From Cordylochernes scorpioides (Eukaryota; Arthropoda; Arachnida; Pseudoscorpiones; Chernetidae): a stretch of 64,000 nucleotides of DNA. The translations under genes were made by a program, and so were the position numbers. Positions 24,601-31,841 of the stretch are shown here, in pieces; position 1 is the stretch's first letter; each line of letters starts with the position of its first letter. Location: the NCBI GenBank assembly GCA_030710605.1, contig CP092863.1, positions 64,479,572 through 64,543,571 of the forward strand, in the 5' to 3' direction. The notes below the pieces were generated by a model. The model saw only the letters and a program-made list of their open reading frames with translations. It was not told where the DNA came from and made no database searches.

Positions 24601-27600
24601 CTGGAGAGACCCCGTCAAAACTCAACTCGATACCATGTTGGCGAAAGGGATAATCGAACAGGTACCCGTCGGCGAAGCCATCGATTGGTGCCATCCTATG
24701 GTAGTCGTCCCGAAAAAAGGCTCATCAGAACCGCGCGTAACCGTGGACCTCACCGGACTGAACAAATACGTCCGACGACCCGCCTATCCAGTCAGGGTAC
24801 CCCGCGAGGTTGTTGCTCGCATCCCACCAGGAATGCAGTTTTTCAGCACGCTAGATGCCCGTCACGGTTATTGGCAAGTCCCCCTCGATGAAAAGAGTAA
24901 AAAACTAACCACCTTCATCACACCATGGGGAAGTTACCGCTATTGTCGCAACGTGATGGGATTGTGTTCCGCCGGAGACGAGCACAACCGTCGTGGAGAC
25001 GAAGCCCTATTTGGAATACAGAACGTAGAAAAAGTGGTAGAGGACATCATTATCTTCGATTCAGACTACAAAACACACGTCCAACGTGTTCGACAGGTCA
25101 TTTCCCGGTGTCAGGAACATGGAATCACCCTCAACCAGAAGAAGTTCGTATTCGCTCAGCCAGAAGTCGACTGGTGCGGCTTCCGTATAAATTCTTCCGG
25201 TTACACACCTTCTCCACATTTGTACTCCGCTCTAAAGAATTTCCCGATACCAACCAACAAGACCGACGTGCGTTCCTTTAACGGCCTTGTTCAACAGTTT
25301 GAGGCCTTTTCCCATCATCTAACCGAGCTATCCGCGCCAATCCGATCACTTTTGTCAGCCAAAGCCGCCTTCGTTTGGGAGAACCCCCACCAGCGAGCTT
25401 TTGACGCAGTCATTCAAGAACTCTGCAGCTCACGCATCCTAGCACAGTTCTCCCCAGGACAACCCCTCCGCCTAGAAACGGACGCAGCACAGACCCAGGG
25501 ACTAGGATATGCCCTTTATCAACAACAACCTGATAGTCAATGGAGACTTCTCCAGGTAGGATCCCGCAATGTGACTCCTGCAGAGTCCCGGTATAGCGCC
25601 ACGGAAATTGAGTTATTAGCTGTCGTGTGGGCAGCCAAGAAATGCAAGTTATTTCTTATGGGATCTCATTTCGAACTTATAGTCGACCACCGTCCCCTTA
25701 TTCCCATACTGAACTCCAAAACTCTGGACGAGATAGAAAACCCAAGGCTCCTCCGGCTAAAGGAAAAGCTGACTCCGTACCTCATTACGGCAGTTTGGCG
25801 TCCGGGAAAGAAACATACCGTTGTCGACGTGCTCTCTCGCCACCCATCCCCAGTTCCCGACGTTTACGATACCGATGATCATCCTGATTCTGATCCCGCA
25901 CCTCTCATTGCCGCTGCAGTAGTAGACCCGGTCGATGGATCCAGGGTAATGGAGGATTCGTTAATACGACAAATCAGAGCAGCCGCAGAGCATGATGGAG
26001 AGTACAAACGTATACGCAATATCATCCCTCAAAAGATTCAACGTAAAGAAGACCTCGACGAAGATCTTCGCCCCTACTGGAGAGTATTGCACCAACTAAG
26101 CGTACGCGAAGAACTCGTTTTCTTAGGCTCTCGCCTACTCATCCCAACACCATTACGCTCAGAAGTGCTAAAAATACTCCATGCTTCGCATCAAGGCCAA
26201 GACCGGACTCTTCGACGCGCTGGCCAATCTGTCTTTTGGCCGAGCATCACTAATGACATCCGGAACGTAGTAAAAACGTGTGCCGAGTGTTCAGCCTATC
26301 TACCCTCGCAACAGAAAGAACCACTCTATTCCGACCCGCCGCCTAGCTACCCATTTCAACATGTTTCCTGCGACCTTTTTTCGCACGCTGGATACCAATA
26401 TCTCGTTATGGTCGACCGCTTTTCAGGTTGGATCAACGTGACGCAATGTGGCAGAGCCCCCACGTCCACCACGGTCATCCGTCACCTTCAAAAGTGGATG
26501 GCAGATTACGGCATCCCAGAGATACTCACATCCGACAATGGTCCCCAATTCTCCTCTCAAGAGTTTCGGAGTTGGACAAAGCGTTGGAACATCGAGCACT
26601 CCACCTCATCTCCACACTTTCCTCAATCAAATGGACTTGCCGAAGCGGCCGTAAAAGCGATAAAGTACCTAATCAGCAAGACCACCACCAATGGGAATCT
26701 CAAGTCCGACACATTTTTAGAAAGTTTGATGGAGTTCCGAAACACGCCCAAAGCAGAGGGACGAAGTCCAGCGCAGATTGTGTTTGGTGCCCCGACACGT
26801 ACCAAGCTACCGCTTCACCGTAGTCAGTTTGCCAAGGAATGGAGAACAAGGATTTCAGAATGCGATCAACGAGCCCAGAACTTAAGGCAGAAAGCCCTCA
26901 AGCGATACAATCGCAACGCCAAGCCACTCTCACATTTGGAAGTGGGAGCAATAGTCCTTGTCCAGGATCACCGCACAAAACATTGGACCCTCCTTGCTGA
27001 GGTTCTCGAACAACTTCCACGCGGTCGCAGCTACCTCATCCGGACCGACGCCGGACGCCTTCTTCGCCGTAATCGCAGATTCTTACGACCTTTCGTGCCT
27101 CCACTGTACACCACCCCACCCAACTCAGCTCAACATCAGCAGACCTTATCCCCTCGAACCCGAGAACCGAACCCGCGTTATAGCAACTACGTTGGATCGG
27201 TCCCAAGTCCCAATCTCCAGGGGGGGCATGAGATAAGAGGATGCCAGCGGGCGACGCTGGCATGGGACGCCGGGAATTCTGCGAGCTGGCCAGCCGGCCT
27301 GCGCGCGCACCGGGGGCTGCGCGCGCACTTTTCGAACACCGCCTGATGTCGCAGGCTGTTTACCGCGCGTCGCTACAACCTGCTGCGGTTCCTTCCATTA
27401 TATAATACTCTAGGCGCTGGTGGAGTAAAAACTGTACTCCATCTGCCTCTTATAATTGTATGTAATTTTTGGACTTATTAAAATATAAATTATTAATTTA
27501 TAGTTCTCACTGCAGCTCGAACCTTTACCCTAACGCGGTAGAACACTGGGTTTGCTCCACTGTACCAACTGTGCTTAGGTGGGATCCTCCAGTTCTTATT

Positions 27601-30478
27601 TATTTTGTACCACGTGTACTAGGGATAAGAAAAAAAAAAGCTTCACATAGCCATGGACGGGAACAGCATATTTCATACAAGGAGAGAAACTCACTTGAAG
27701 AATTTGATGTCCATCTCCCAGCGCTCATGGCCATCGTCCACTTTCCTTCGTTTGGGCTTGCTGGCAGTGAGATCACAGCCCCGCTTGAGAGAATGCAGCC
27801 TCTCCTGGAAGATGGATTGGTGGATGTCATATTCTTCCTTCAGTCCCCAGATCTCACTGCATAGCACAGTTGTCATGGAACTAAATTTGTACACCTTAAG
27901 TTGATGTACCTTTACAGTAATACCTCAAAGTTTGGTGGGACAAACAGAAATTCTGAGATTCCACCTATCAATGTAGCATATACAGTAGAACTACCTCCCT
28001 GTAAAGGACAACACCTAATTGCAGAGCCAAAGTGTCTTTTAGGGAGAGATGTCCTCTTACAAGAGAGTTTCGAATTAGTAAAAATGGTAATTTTGCAAAT
28101 GAAAACTGTCCTTTGAAGAGAAGTGTCCTCTAGAGCAAGTGTCCTCTCATGGAGGTTCTACTGAATAAATAGAATGATCCAATACAGTATTAGAGCTCTA
28201 AAGAAGCAGTCTGGTAGATTAAATTGGCGAAACCGCTGGGAGGGTTGACCACTGATAAGCCAAGCCCTCCCAATATTTTTTTTCATCGCAGTAAGGACAG
28301 TAAAAGTTTGATTTATGTTGAAAAAAACATTCGCGTCTGTGGGCAAAACTTTTAGCATAAGAAAGCGTGAAGGTTTGCTTTAAAAGTTTATAAAACACAG
28401 ACCAAACTTGTGTTGACTGTAGAATCATCTTCTTCTTTCTTATCTCCACTCAATCATATTAAGGTATCAAGTTGTGACCCTTGATGGTGTCTGACAACCA
28501 TCATGACTGGGTGAAGTAGAATGTGTCAGCCTTTGTCATTAAGACTGGGAGCACTACTCAGTAGCAGGCCGACTTAGCTCCAAAAGAAATGGCCGCCTCT
28601 GACATGAGGAACAGACACCATGTGCAGCCGCTCCTAACATGACGTTGCTCATCCTGTATTCCTGGATTAGGAGTCCTTACAAGGTACTATCAGCCGGGCC
28701 AGCTGAACCCAGGTTTTTTAGCGAGCTTGTTACTGCTCCCCCTCCTCTTTTTTTATCCGGGCTTGGGACCGGCAAAGGCGGAGTTTTATAGAATCATGAT
28801 TGTATGCATGTATATAATACATTGATTTTGTTTTTTCTTATCCCCATGTGTAAAGATTACACAAATTCCAATGGAATAGGGTGTAGGGGTACAGCTTTCG
28901 TTGATCATGGCACCATGATCCAGGCACACTTTGGTGAAAGTCTAATTTTGCCAATAATTTGAGGTTTTCCTAACATGGAAGCCTTTGCTGCCGACTCTAA
29001 CATAATACAGAAGAACCTCCATGTGAAGAACAACACCTAATTGAAGAGACAAAGTTTCTTATAGGGAGAGGTATCTGTCCTCTTACTGGAGAGTTGCTAA
29101 ATAGTAAAAATGGTAATTTAGTAAATAAAAACCATCCTTTGTGGAGAGGTGTCCGTTAGCGGGGTTTTCTGCTAAAGTGAGGTTCTACTGTACATAGCAG
29201 AAAAAGGGGAAGATAAATGATGGCAGTGTTGTTACCAAATGGAAAAAACAAATTGGGGTAACAATGGTTTGTTAAAGATCTTTAAATCTTTGGAATTGCA
29301 CCCTGTCACATAGTCAACTAGATGATCTGAAGCTGTTGACGAACACAAGATAACTAAGGTTTTGATAACTGGTCTTGTGGCACCAGCAATATATCTAAAG
29401 TAAAAAAAAATACATTTTTATATATAAAATAAGAGTTATAATAGATACAAGGTAATAAGACCAAATACAAATATATTAATAGTGTATGACGTTTTGACAA
29501 AAGCGTTGTTACCATAATCAGAAAAAAGAATAAATGACAAATTATTATTCTGTTTGATGATGGTAACGCTATTACCGAAACATCACACATAATTAATTTA
29601 TTTGGATTAGGTCTTATTTTTTTGTACAGTAGAACCTCCATGAGAGGACACTCATGCTAGAGGACACCTCTCTATAAAAGACAGTTTCTATTGCCAAAAT
29701 GACCATTTTTACTATTTAGCAACTCTCTGGTAAGAGGACACCTCTCTCTAAAGGACATTTTGGCTCTGCAATTAGGTGCCCTTTACAGAGAAGGTTCTAA
29801 TGTATCGATAATCTATAATCCAAATTGTTCTTTATCAAGATTTATAACAATGAAGAAGTGAGACATTGTTTGTTCCTTGATTTAAATGATCTAACTCTTT
29901 TACCTCAGCTACTTTGTCTATATAAATTTTATGAACTCTGTAGAAAAATACATGTAAATTTGTATTTAATTCTAAGTTCTAATTTGTTTGTTGTTTTGTT
30001 TCTTCTGTATTAGGTGCAAATATTTCAATACCATGCCTGGTTTATTAATAAATAAAGAAAAAAGATTTATAATAATAAATAGAGGTAAAAGGTAATAAGA
30101 ACAAATTCAAATACATAAATAGTGTATGACATTTCAGTAACAGTGTTGTTAACATTTTCAGACAAAGTACTGAATGTGGTTTCAGCACTTTTTTCTGAAG
30201 ATGGTAACAATGCTGTTACAGAAACATCACACACTATTTATTTATTTGGTCTTATTACCTTGTGTTTATAATCAATAATCCAAATTGTGACTTATAATAA
30301 ATGGAGGTAAATTGTGGCTTATCATGCTGTAGAAAGAAAGGAAATAATTCACTCACCAGATAGAAGGAAGGTCCCAAGATGCCAGCAACCTCCGTCCTTT
30401 CCCAGAGTCCTGGAGTGAGCCCAACATCTGCTGGATACAGTACTTGGTGTTGGCCGCACAGTTATCATACTTGATGGC
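15485..30478 (-). CDS. DUS2: DUS2-like tRNA-dihydrouridine(20) synthase, 3' half, left copy
   Basis: Five exons on the minus strand at 30357-30478, 27695-27880, 21766-21853, 20463-20530 and 15485-15605 join in phase (40 codons +2 nt; 1+61 codons+2; 1+29 codons; 22 codons+2; 1+ to stop). The product has the end of the Dus helical tRNA-binding domain (NTKYCIQQML), a basic linker (KRRKVDDG), and a complete dsRBD (LPKTVLHNW, then FYTEVTVNG, then KNKKLSEQAAALV), ending FYMTS. This order is specific to animal DUS2, a cytosolic FMN enzyme that reduces U20 in tRNA D-loops, with the dsRBD binding tRNA. The catalytic barrel exons should lie upstream, in or beyond the gap at 30555. A Gypsy element sits antisense in the second intron. 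Apart from one Arg/Leu difference, the visible coding part equals the right copy. Confidence 0.87.
15780..16092 (+). repeat. tRNA-derived SINE, near full length
   Basis: The head contains a perfect pol III B box, GGTTCGATTCC, at 15833-15843 and a weak A-box-like segment (GTGGTCTAAACCGTTGG) about 30 bases earlier. It continues through a T/A tract, TCTTGCAAAAGTCCAACCCC, a palindromic CACATGTGTAGACACGTGG block, and ends near CCACGTGTACTAGGGATAAG. Other copies: 16718-16912, 21478-21595, 21964-22240, 32811-33070, 33458-33560. Confidence 0.75.
16310..16500 (+). repeat. MITE family C copy
   Basis: Contains ACTTCTACTGTCCTTACTGC and the CATCAGTGGTGAACCCTCCC block that forms the arms of the 43088-43438 foldback. 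Other copies: 28158-28358, 31210-31378, 36236-36345, 57715-57900, 58975-59080. Confidence 0.6.
16718..16912 (-). repeat. tRNA-derived SINE copy
   Basis: Reverse-strand copy of the SINE head and middle with B box GGTTCGATTCC, ending just before a DUS2 intron segment shared with the right arm. Confidence 0.7.
17345..17445. repeat. Half copy of the 20072-20277 foldback family
   Basis: CCTGAGGTCGCTAG, CGACGGTCAATAGATGG and GACGTCTATTTTGAC occur here in the order seen in one arm of the foldback at 20072-20277, without the opposite arm. Confidence 0.7.
17780..19191. mobile_element. pogo/Tigger-like DNA element without intact transposase
   Basis: Begins CAGTAAAACCCCTCTATAGT and ends with the complement (GCGGGGTTTTAGTG), flanked by TA on both sides, as pogo/Tigger elements are. 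The ends hold several copies of GTTCACTATAG/GTTCGTTATA-type words, probably transposase sites. No transposase domain is readable; a 76-codon minus-strand frame at 18221-18451 has an acidic stretch of no clear family. Absent from the right arm. Confidence 0.75.
19196..19355. repeat. MITE family B copy
   Basis: 160 bp with CAGTTAAACCTGTCTATAGC at one end and its complement at the other, TA-flanked, lying immediately next to the pogo-like element so that two TA insertions abut. Confidence 0.85.
19378..20010. repeat. Inverted-repeat element enclosing a tRNA-like sequence
   Basis: The sequence around 19390-19480 (AAGTTTTACCGCAAATGTTT, TTAATTATTTTAAGGAGAAA) recurs inverted at about 19925-20010, so the segment is bounded by roughly 90-bp inverted repeats. 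Inside are the tRNA-like sequence (19545-19617) and an AT-rich part. Not seen in the right arm. Confidence 0.65.
19545..19617 (-). pseudogene. tRNA-like sequence (tRNA pseudogene or SINE head)
   Basis: 73 bases whose ends form a perfect 7-bp acceptor stem, TCCAGGG with CCCTGGA, extendable to 9 bp. It has a perfect A box (TAGCCTAGTGG) and a near-perfect B box (GGTTTGATTCC). The T stem has only three good pairs, and the anticodon stem TCTGC/GCGGA encloses an 8-base loop without the usual U33. It could be a pseudogene or a pol III-promoted SINE head rather than a working tRNA. Confidence 0.6.
20072..20277. repeat. Foldback MITE, about 92-bp arms
   Basis: TAAAGAGACAAAGGTCGCCT... at 20073-20165 returns inverted at 20187-20277 with few mismatches around a 21-base centre. 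The arm contains CATCTATTGACCGTCGCC and AGCGGCCTCAGGT. A single-arm relative lies at 17345-17445. Confidence 0.85.
20463..20530 (-). CDS. DUS2: DUS2 left copy, dsRBD beta-strand exon
   Basis: 68 nt, acceptor GTGACAG, donor GG|GTAAGT. It encodes IQKDKTFYTEVTVNGEKY and then ANSLG, strands 1-2 of the dsRBD. Five differences from the right-arm exon are all at silent third positions. Confidence 0.87.
20580..20960 (-). repeat. LINE-A 3' end
   Basis: On the minus strand: the segment with CTTTCACTAAAGTGTGCCTG and the conserved end GTGTAATCTTTGCACATGAT followed by AAGAAACAACAACAAC. The tail (GATAAGAAACAACAAC) marks this family, which I call LINE-A; copies also at 28830-29000, 30900-31090, 34640-34785 and 51400-51785. 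Confidence 0.6.
21208..21452. repeat. PLE-type inverted repeat with decayed hammerhead-like cores
   Basis: GATACTTCAGCC...TTTTTGTTCGCTC arms face each other around 21310-21330. Each arm has the GGACAAAAGATTTTTGTC hairpin, but the flanking core is altered (CTGACGA and GAAATGTC in one, TTCACGA in the other). Its mirror is 33585-33829. Confidence 0.7.
21478..21595 (-). repeat. tRNA-derived SINE 3' part
   Basis: Only the CCACGTGTACTAGGGATAAG end and the palindromic CACATGT block are present. Confidence 0.65.
21766..21853 (-). CDS. DUS2: DUS2 left copy, dsRBD first exon
   Basis: 88 nt, acceptor TTTGTCCAG, donor ACT|GTGAGT. It encodes KLYQSHTLLPKTVLHNW and ends PPSYQT: helix 1 and the loop before strand 1 of the dsRBD. 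The exon looks identical to 33189-33276. Confidence 0.87.
21964..22240 (+). repeat. tRNA-derived SINE copy
   Basis: Contains the B box GGTTCGATTCC at about 22000, the A tract and the CACATGTGTAGACATGTGG block. The mirror is 32811-33070. Confidence 0.7.
22240..22511 (-). pseudogene. LINE-A ORF2 C-terminal fragment, split by the Gypsy element
   Basis: Minus-strand frame reads TRFRTGHLKPLKIENNN, then a Cys/His cluster (CPKC...EH.LACIRC), a common C-terminal region of APE-type LINE ORF2 proteins, then the LINE-A tail. The Gypsy element entered at CTGGG (22512-22516); the rest of the fragment resumes at 27551 and runs to about 27640. The uninterrupted version is at 32520-32810. Confidence 0.75.
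22517..22833 (+). repeat. 5' LTR of Gypsy element
   Basis: 317 bp, TGAGATAAGAGG to GCGGTAGAACA. Contains a GC-rich block with GCGCGCGCAC repeats, a TATATAATA box near 22688 and an ATTAAAATATAAATT region near 22765 that could hold the poly(A) signal. Confidence 0.97.
22834..22851 (+). promoter_or_regulatory. Primer-binding site of Gypsy element
   Basis: TGGCGCAGTCGACATTCG directly abuts the LTR end, as a site complementary to a tRNA 3' end (..CGCCA) should. I could not assign the tRNA. Confidence 0.7.
22904..27346 (+). CDS. gag-pol: Gag-Pol polyprotein of Gypsy element
   Basis: A 1480-residue single frame without stops, ATG in good context (AAGATGC). Gag ends with two Cys/His knuckles (residues 312-346, the second a canonical CX2CX4HX4C). 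The protease has DPGSD (Asp405) where DTG/DSG is usual. Reverse transcriptase spans about 560-740, with first catalytic Asp651 in STLDARHGY; the YxDD site reads VVED (711-714). RNase H has TDAA (Asp860) and TEIELLAV. Integrase has the zinc site His1093/His1096/Cys1126/Cys1129 and the triad Asp1157, Asp1211, Glu1247 with 35 residues between the last two. The frame reads through the polypurine tract and ends 118 nt inside the 3' LTR. All enzymes needed for copying and integration are encoded. Confidence 0.95.
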   Translation: MPSRRNRRPSQTPPENPASPTSTDILRSIAALLQQMATRNPTPTVPLGAPPHHATKIIQLPKLASPEELTMSFFRDWKQRWNDYVDAQQIATFPLSTQQVTLRAALHSEWTILWQSGRLHISTTTTLDEAVNALEAYLRKKRNPLLDRQDFHRRDQQTGESVDRYFAALKALDDLCAHELDFKCSTCGDPCITICTKRACGKTFALADYQQQLRIRDRLICGLFDKDLQRKVLAEQYNSDLSLDRVLSICIAHESATAVGATLSPSPTTSPEAFIATRRAPSTYKHQQASSSETSPKANRFFQKPYDPNDPCSGCGANPRHRRDQCPAKDIECNKCGITGHYGRVCRQLKRKPTTKPNIPPTATRNNQSQPGPSNTVVAAGVRNELITIPTDINHKLHQIRWLADPGSDLDLIPESEFLLLDEQTRSALNPKNVPCVGANGISLSPCGSFVAALHLNGKTYSTTVGVCKHLNAPLLSKSGCKALGLLPDNWPHSMIVNAITNGQVLTFPPTPMRANEIDKQSILTHYARAFDDTVLKPMQGPPMSIELVKDAVPCKRYRAYNVPFHWRDPVKTQLDTMLAKGIIEQVPVGEAIDWCHPMVVVPKKGSSEPRVTVDLTGLNKYVRRPAYPVRVPREVVARIPPGMQFFSTLDARHGYWQVPLDEKSKKLTTFITPWGSYRYCRNVMGLCSAGDEHNRRGDEALFGIQNVEKVVEDIIIFDSDYKTHVQRVRQVISRCQEHGITLNQKKFVFAQPEVDWCGFRINSSGYTPSPHLYSALKNFPIPTNKTDVRSFNGLVQQFEAFSHHLTELSAPIRSLLSAKAAFVWENPHQRAFDAVIQELCSSRILAQFSPGQPLRLETDAAQTQGLGYALYQQQPDSQWRLLQVGSRNVTPAESRYSATEIELLAVVWAAKKCKLFLMGSHFELIVDHRPLIPILNSKTLDEIENPRLLRLKEKLTPYLITAVWRPGKKHTVVDVLSRHPSPVPDVYDTDDHPDSDPAPLIAAAVVDPVDGSRVMEDSLIRQIRAAAEHDGEYKRIRNIIPQKIQRKEDLDEDLRPYWRVLHQLSVREELVFLGSRLLIPTPLRSEVLKILHASHQGQDRTLRRAGQSVFWPSITNDIRNVVKTCAECSAYLPSQQKEPLYSDPPPSYPFQHVSCDLFSHAGYQYLVMVDRFSGWINVTQCGRAPTSTTVIRHLQKWMADYGIPEILTSDNGPQFSSQEFRSWTKRWNIEHSTSSPHFPQSNGLAEAAVKAIKYLISKTTTNGNLKSDTFLESLMEFRNTPKAEGRSPAQIVFGAPTRTKLPLHRSQFAKEWRTRISECDQRAQNLRQKALKRYNRNAKPLSHLEVGAIVLVQDHRTKHWTLLAEVLEQLPRGRSYLIRTDAGRLLRRNRRFLRPFVPPLYTTPPNSAQHQQTLSPRTREPNPRYSNYVGSVPSPNLQGGHEIRGCQRATLAWDAGNSASWPAGLRAHRGLRAHFSNTA
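27229..27545 (+). repeat. 3' LTR of Gypsy element
   Basis: 317 bp, visually identical to the 5' LTR, preceded by CCAGGGGGGGCA. Its first 118 bp are also coding for the polyprotein C terminus. Confidence 0.97.
27695..27880 (-). CDS. DUS2: DUS2 left copy, linker exon
   Basis: 186 nt, acceptor AATTTAG, donor CAA|GTGAGT. It reads SMTTVLCSEIWGLKEEY and ends KPKRRKVDDGHERWEMDIKF. It carries the only amino-acid difference from the right copy (Leu here, Arg there, codon CTA/CGA) and two synonymous changes. Confidence 0.87.
27983..28163. repeat. MITE family A copy (CAGTAGAACCTCC ends)
   Basis: Starts CAGTAGAACTACCTCC and ends GGAGGTTCTACTG. Internal AGGACA/TGTCCT blocks repeat. The mirror is 31379-31553. 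Confidence 0.85.
28158..28358 (-). repeat. MITE family C copy
   Basis: Carries TTAGAGCTCTAATACTG, CTGGGAGGGTTGACCACTG and GTAAGGACAGTAAAAG. The mirror is 31210-31378. Confidence 0.65.
28430..28765 (-). repeat. LINE-B 3' end
   Basis: Minus-strand copy ending TGAGTGGAGATAAGAAAGAAG, with the AGCAGTAACAAGCTCGCTAA block at its far side. Confidence 0.6.
28830..29000 (-). repeat. LINE-A 3' end
   Basis: Contains the TAATCTTTACACATGGGGAT end and the CTTTCACCAAAGTGTGCCTG block on the minus strand. The mirror is 30900-31085. Confidence 0.6.
29008..29190. repeat. MITE family A copy
   Basis: CAGAAGAACCTCCATG at one end and GAGGTTCTACTG at the other; mirror at 30721-30898 with about 12% difference by eye. 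Confidence 0.85.
29440..29615. repeat. PLE-type inverted repeat, decayed
   Basis: AATAAGACCAAATACAAAT...GTGTATGACG arms oppose ATCACACAT...TTTGGATTAGGTCTTATT. GGTAAC/GTTACC hairpins are present, but the hammerhead-like cores are mutated. Confidence 0.7.
29627..29802. repeat. MITE family A copy
   Basis: CAGTAGAACCTCCATGAGAG to GAAGGTTCTAATG, TA-flanked; lies in the part of the left contig without a right-arm partner. Confidence 0.85.
30078..30270. repeat. PLE-type inverted repeat, decayed
   Basis: Arms GGTAATAAGA...GTGTATGACATTTC and GAAACATCACACACTATTTA...TCTTATTACC enclose TCTGAAGATGGTAACAATGC; the core GAAACGTC has become GAAACATC. Confidence 0.7.
30357..30478 (-). CDS. DUS2: DUS2 left copy, exon with helical-domain end
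   Basis: 122 nt between acceptor GTGTGCAG and donor TG|GTGAGT. It reads AIKYDNCAANTKYCIQQML and then a Gly/Arg-rich turn, matching the NTKYC..QML signature I associate with DUS2 upstream of its dsRBD. It ends with two bases of a split Cys codon. No mirror is visible on the right, because that contig starts beyond this point. Confidence 0.82.
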
Positions 30479-30554
30479 CTGCACACCTAGCTATTTAGTA
30501 TAGGAGATAGCATAGCACTTGGATAGAATATATAAAGAGAGGTCAGTTGGTCTA

Positions 30555-30654
30555 NNNNNNNNNNNNNNNNNNNNNNNNNNNNNNNNNNNNNNNNNNNNNN
30601 NNNNNNNNNNNNNNNNNNNNNNNNNNNNNNNNNNNNNNNNNNNNNNNNNNNNNN
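30555..30654. other. Assembly gap of 100 N at centre of the inverted duplication
   Basis: Exactly 100 unknown bases, a conventional placeholder length for a gap of unknown size. The left gene copy runs into it from one side and the right contig begins at its other edge, so orientation across it is not supported by sequence. Confidence 0.99.
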
Positions 30655-30720
30655 CCTAAATTGTTTTTCCATTTGGTAACAACACTGCTATCATTTATCT
30701 TCCCCTTTTTCTGCTATGTA

Positions 30721-30898
30721 CAGTAGAATCTCACTTTAGCAGACACCCCGCTAACAGACACCTCTTCACAAAGAACAGTTTTTTTTTTGCTAAATTACCA
30801 TTTTTACTATTTAGAAACTCTCCAATAAGAGGACACATCTCCCTAAAGGACACTTTGGCTCTACAATTAGGTGTTGTTCTTCACAGGGAGGTTCTACT
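30721..30898. repeat. MITE family A copy (right arm)
   Basis: CAGTAGAATCTCAC to GGAGGTTCTACTA; partner of 29008-29190. Confidence 0.85.
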
Positions 30899-30899
30899 A

Positions 30900-31085
30900 T
30901 ATTTTGTTAGAGTTGGCAGCAAAGGCTTCCATGTTAGGAACAACCTCAAACTACAGGCAAAGTCAGACTTTCACCAAAGTGTGCCTGGATCATTGTACCA
31001 TGATCAAAGAAAGCTTGCACCCTCTACACCCCATTCCATTGGAATTTGTGTAATCTTTACACATGGGGATAAGAAACAACAAAAT
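30900..31085 (+). repeat. LINE-A 3' end (right arm)
   Basis: Carries CTTTCACCAAAGTGTGCCTG and ends GTAATCTTTACACATGGGGA then TAAGAAACAACAAAA. Confidence 0.6.
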
Positions 31086-31209
31086 CAATGTATTATGTAC
31101 ATGTGTATAATCATGATTCAACAGTCAACACAAGTTTGATCTGTGTTTTATAATCTCTTAAAGCAAACCTTCACACTTGCTAATGCGAAAAGTTTTGCCC
31201 ACAGACGGG

Positions 31210-31378
31210 AATGTTTTTTTCACACATAAATCAAACTTTTACTGTCCTTACTGCTATGAAAAAAATATTGGGAGGGCTTGGCTTATCATTGGTGAAGCCT
31301 TCCAGCGGTTTTCACCAATTTAATTTACCAGACTGCTTCTTTAGAGCTCTAATACTGTATTGAAACATTCTATTTATT
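31210..31378 (+). repeat. MITE family C copy (right arm)
   Basis: ACTTTTACTGTCCTTACTGC, GGGAGGGCTTGGCTTATCA and TTAGAGCTCTAATACTG in the family order. Confidence 0.65.
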
Positions 31379-31553
31379 CAGTAGAACCTCCATGAGAGGG
31401 CACTCACTTTAGAGGACACATCTCTTCAAAGGACAGTTTTTATTTGCAAAATTACCATGTTTACTATTTACCAACTCTTCGGTAAGAGGAGACCTCTCTT
31501 TAAAGGACACTTTGTCTCTGCAATTAGGTGTCCTTTACAGAGAGGTTCTACTG
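31379..31553. repeat. MITE family A copy (right arm)
   Basis: CAGTAGAACCTCCATGAGAG to GAGAGGTTCTACTG. Confidence 0.85.
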
Positions 31554-31655
31554 TATATGTTACACTGAAGGGTGGAATCTTAGAATTTCTGTTTTTCCCA
31601 CCAAACTTTGAGGTATTACTGTAAAGGTACATCAACTTAAGGTGTACAAAATTAG

Positions 31656-31841
31656 TTCCATGACAACTGTGCGATGCAGTGAGATCTGGGGACTGAAGGA
31701 AGAATATGACATCCACCAATCCATCTTCCAGGAGAGGCTGCATTCCCTCAAGCGGGGCTGTGATCTCACCGCCAGCAAGCCCAAACGAAGGAAAGTGGAC
31801 GATGGCCATGAGCGCTGGGAGATGGACATCAAATTCTTCAA
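31656..31841 (+). CDS. DUS2: DUS2 right copy, linker exon
   Basis: 186 nt, acceptor AAAATTAG, donor CAA|GTGAGT; reads SMTTVRCSEIWGLKEEY and ends in the basic linker and MDIKF. Confidence 0.87.

Larger units (their letters stand above)
22517..27545 (+). mobile_element. Complete Ty3/Gypsy LTR retrotransposon
   Basis: 5029 bp with two 317-bp LTRs that look identical, TG...CA ends, CTGGG target duplication at 22512-22516 and 27546-27550, a primer-binding site right after the 5' LTR, a single intact Gag-Pol frame, and a G-rich polypurine tract before the 3' LTR. The empty target, with one CCCAG, is visible at 32526-32530 in the right arm. The element is clearly more GC-rich than its surroundings, another sign of recent arrival. 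Confidence 0.97.
1..29270. repeat. Left arm of large inverted duplication
   Basis: This arm reads as the reverse complement of 42766 down to 30655, interrupted by insertions found only on this side (3328-13905, about 17700-20350, 22517-27545). Anchors that pair by eye are 213-2146 with 40612-42545 (coordinate sum constant at 42758), 13910-15605 with 38321-39430, 20463-22510 with 32520-33997, and 27640-29260 with 30660-31920. Identity differs along its length: about 99% in the outermost 3.3 kb, about 95% near 14 kb, and about 80-90% in the inner introns. The arm starts before the window. Confidence 0.93.
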
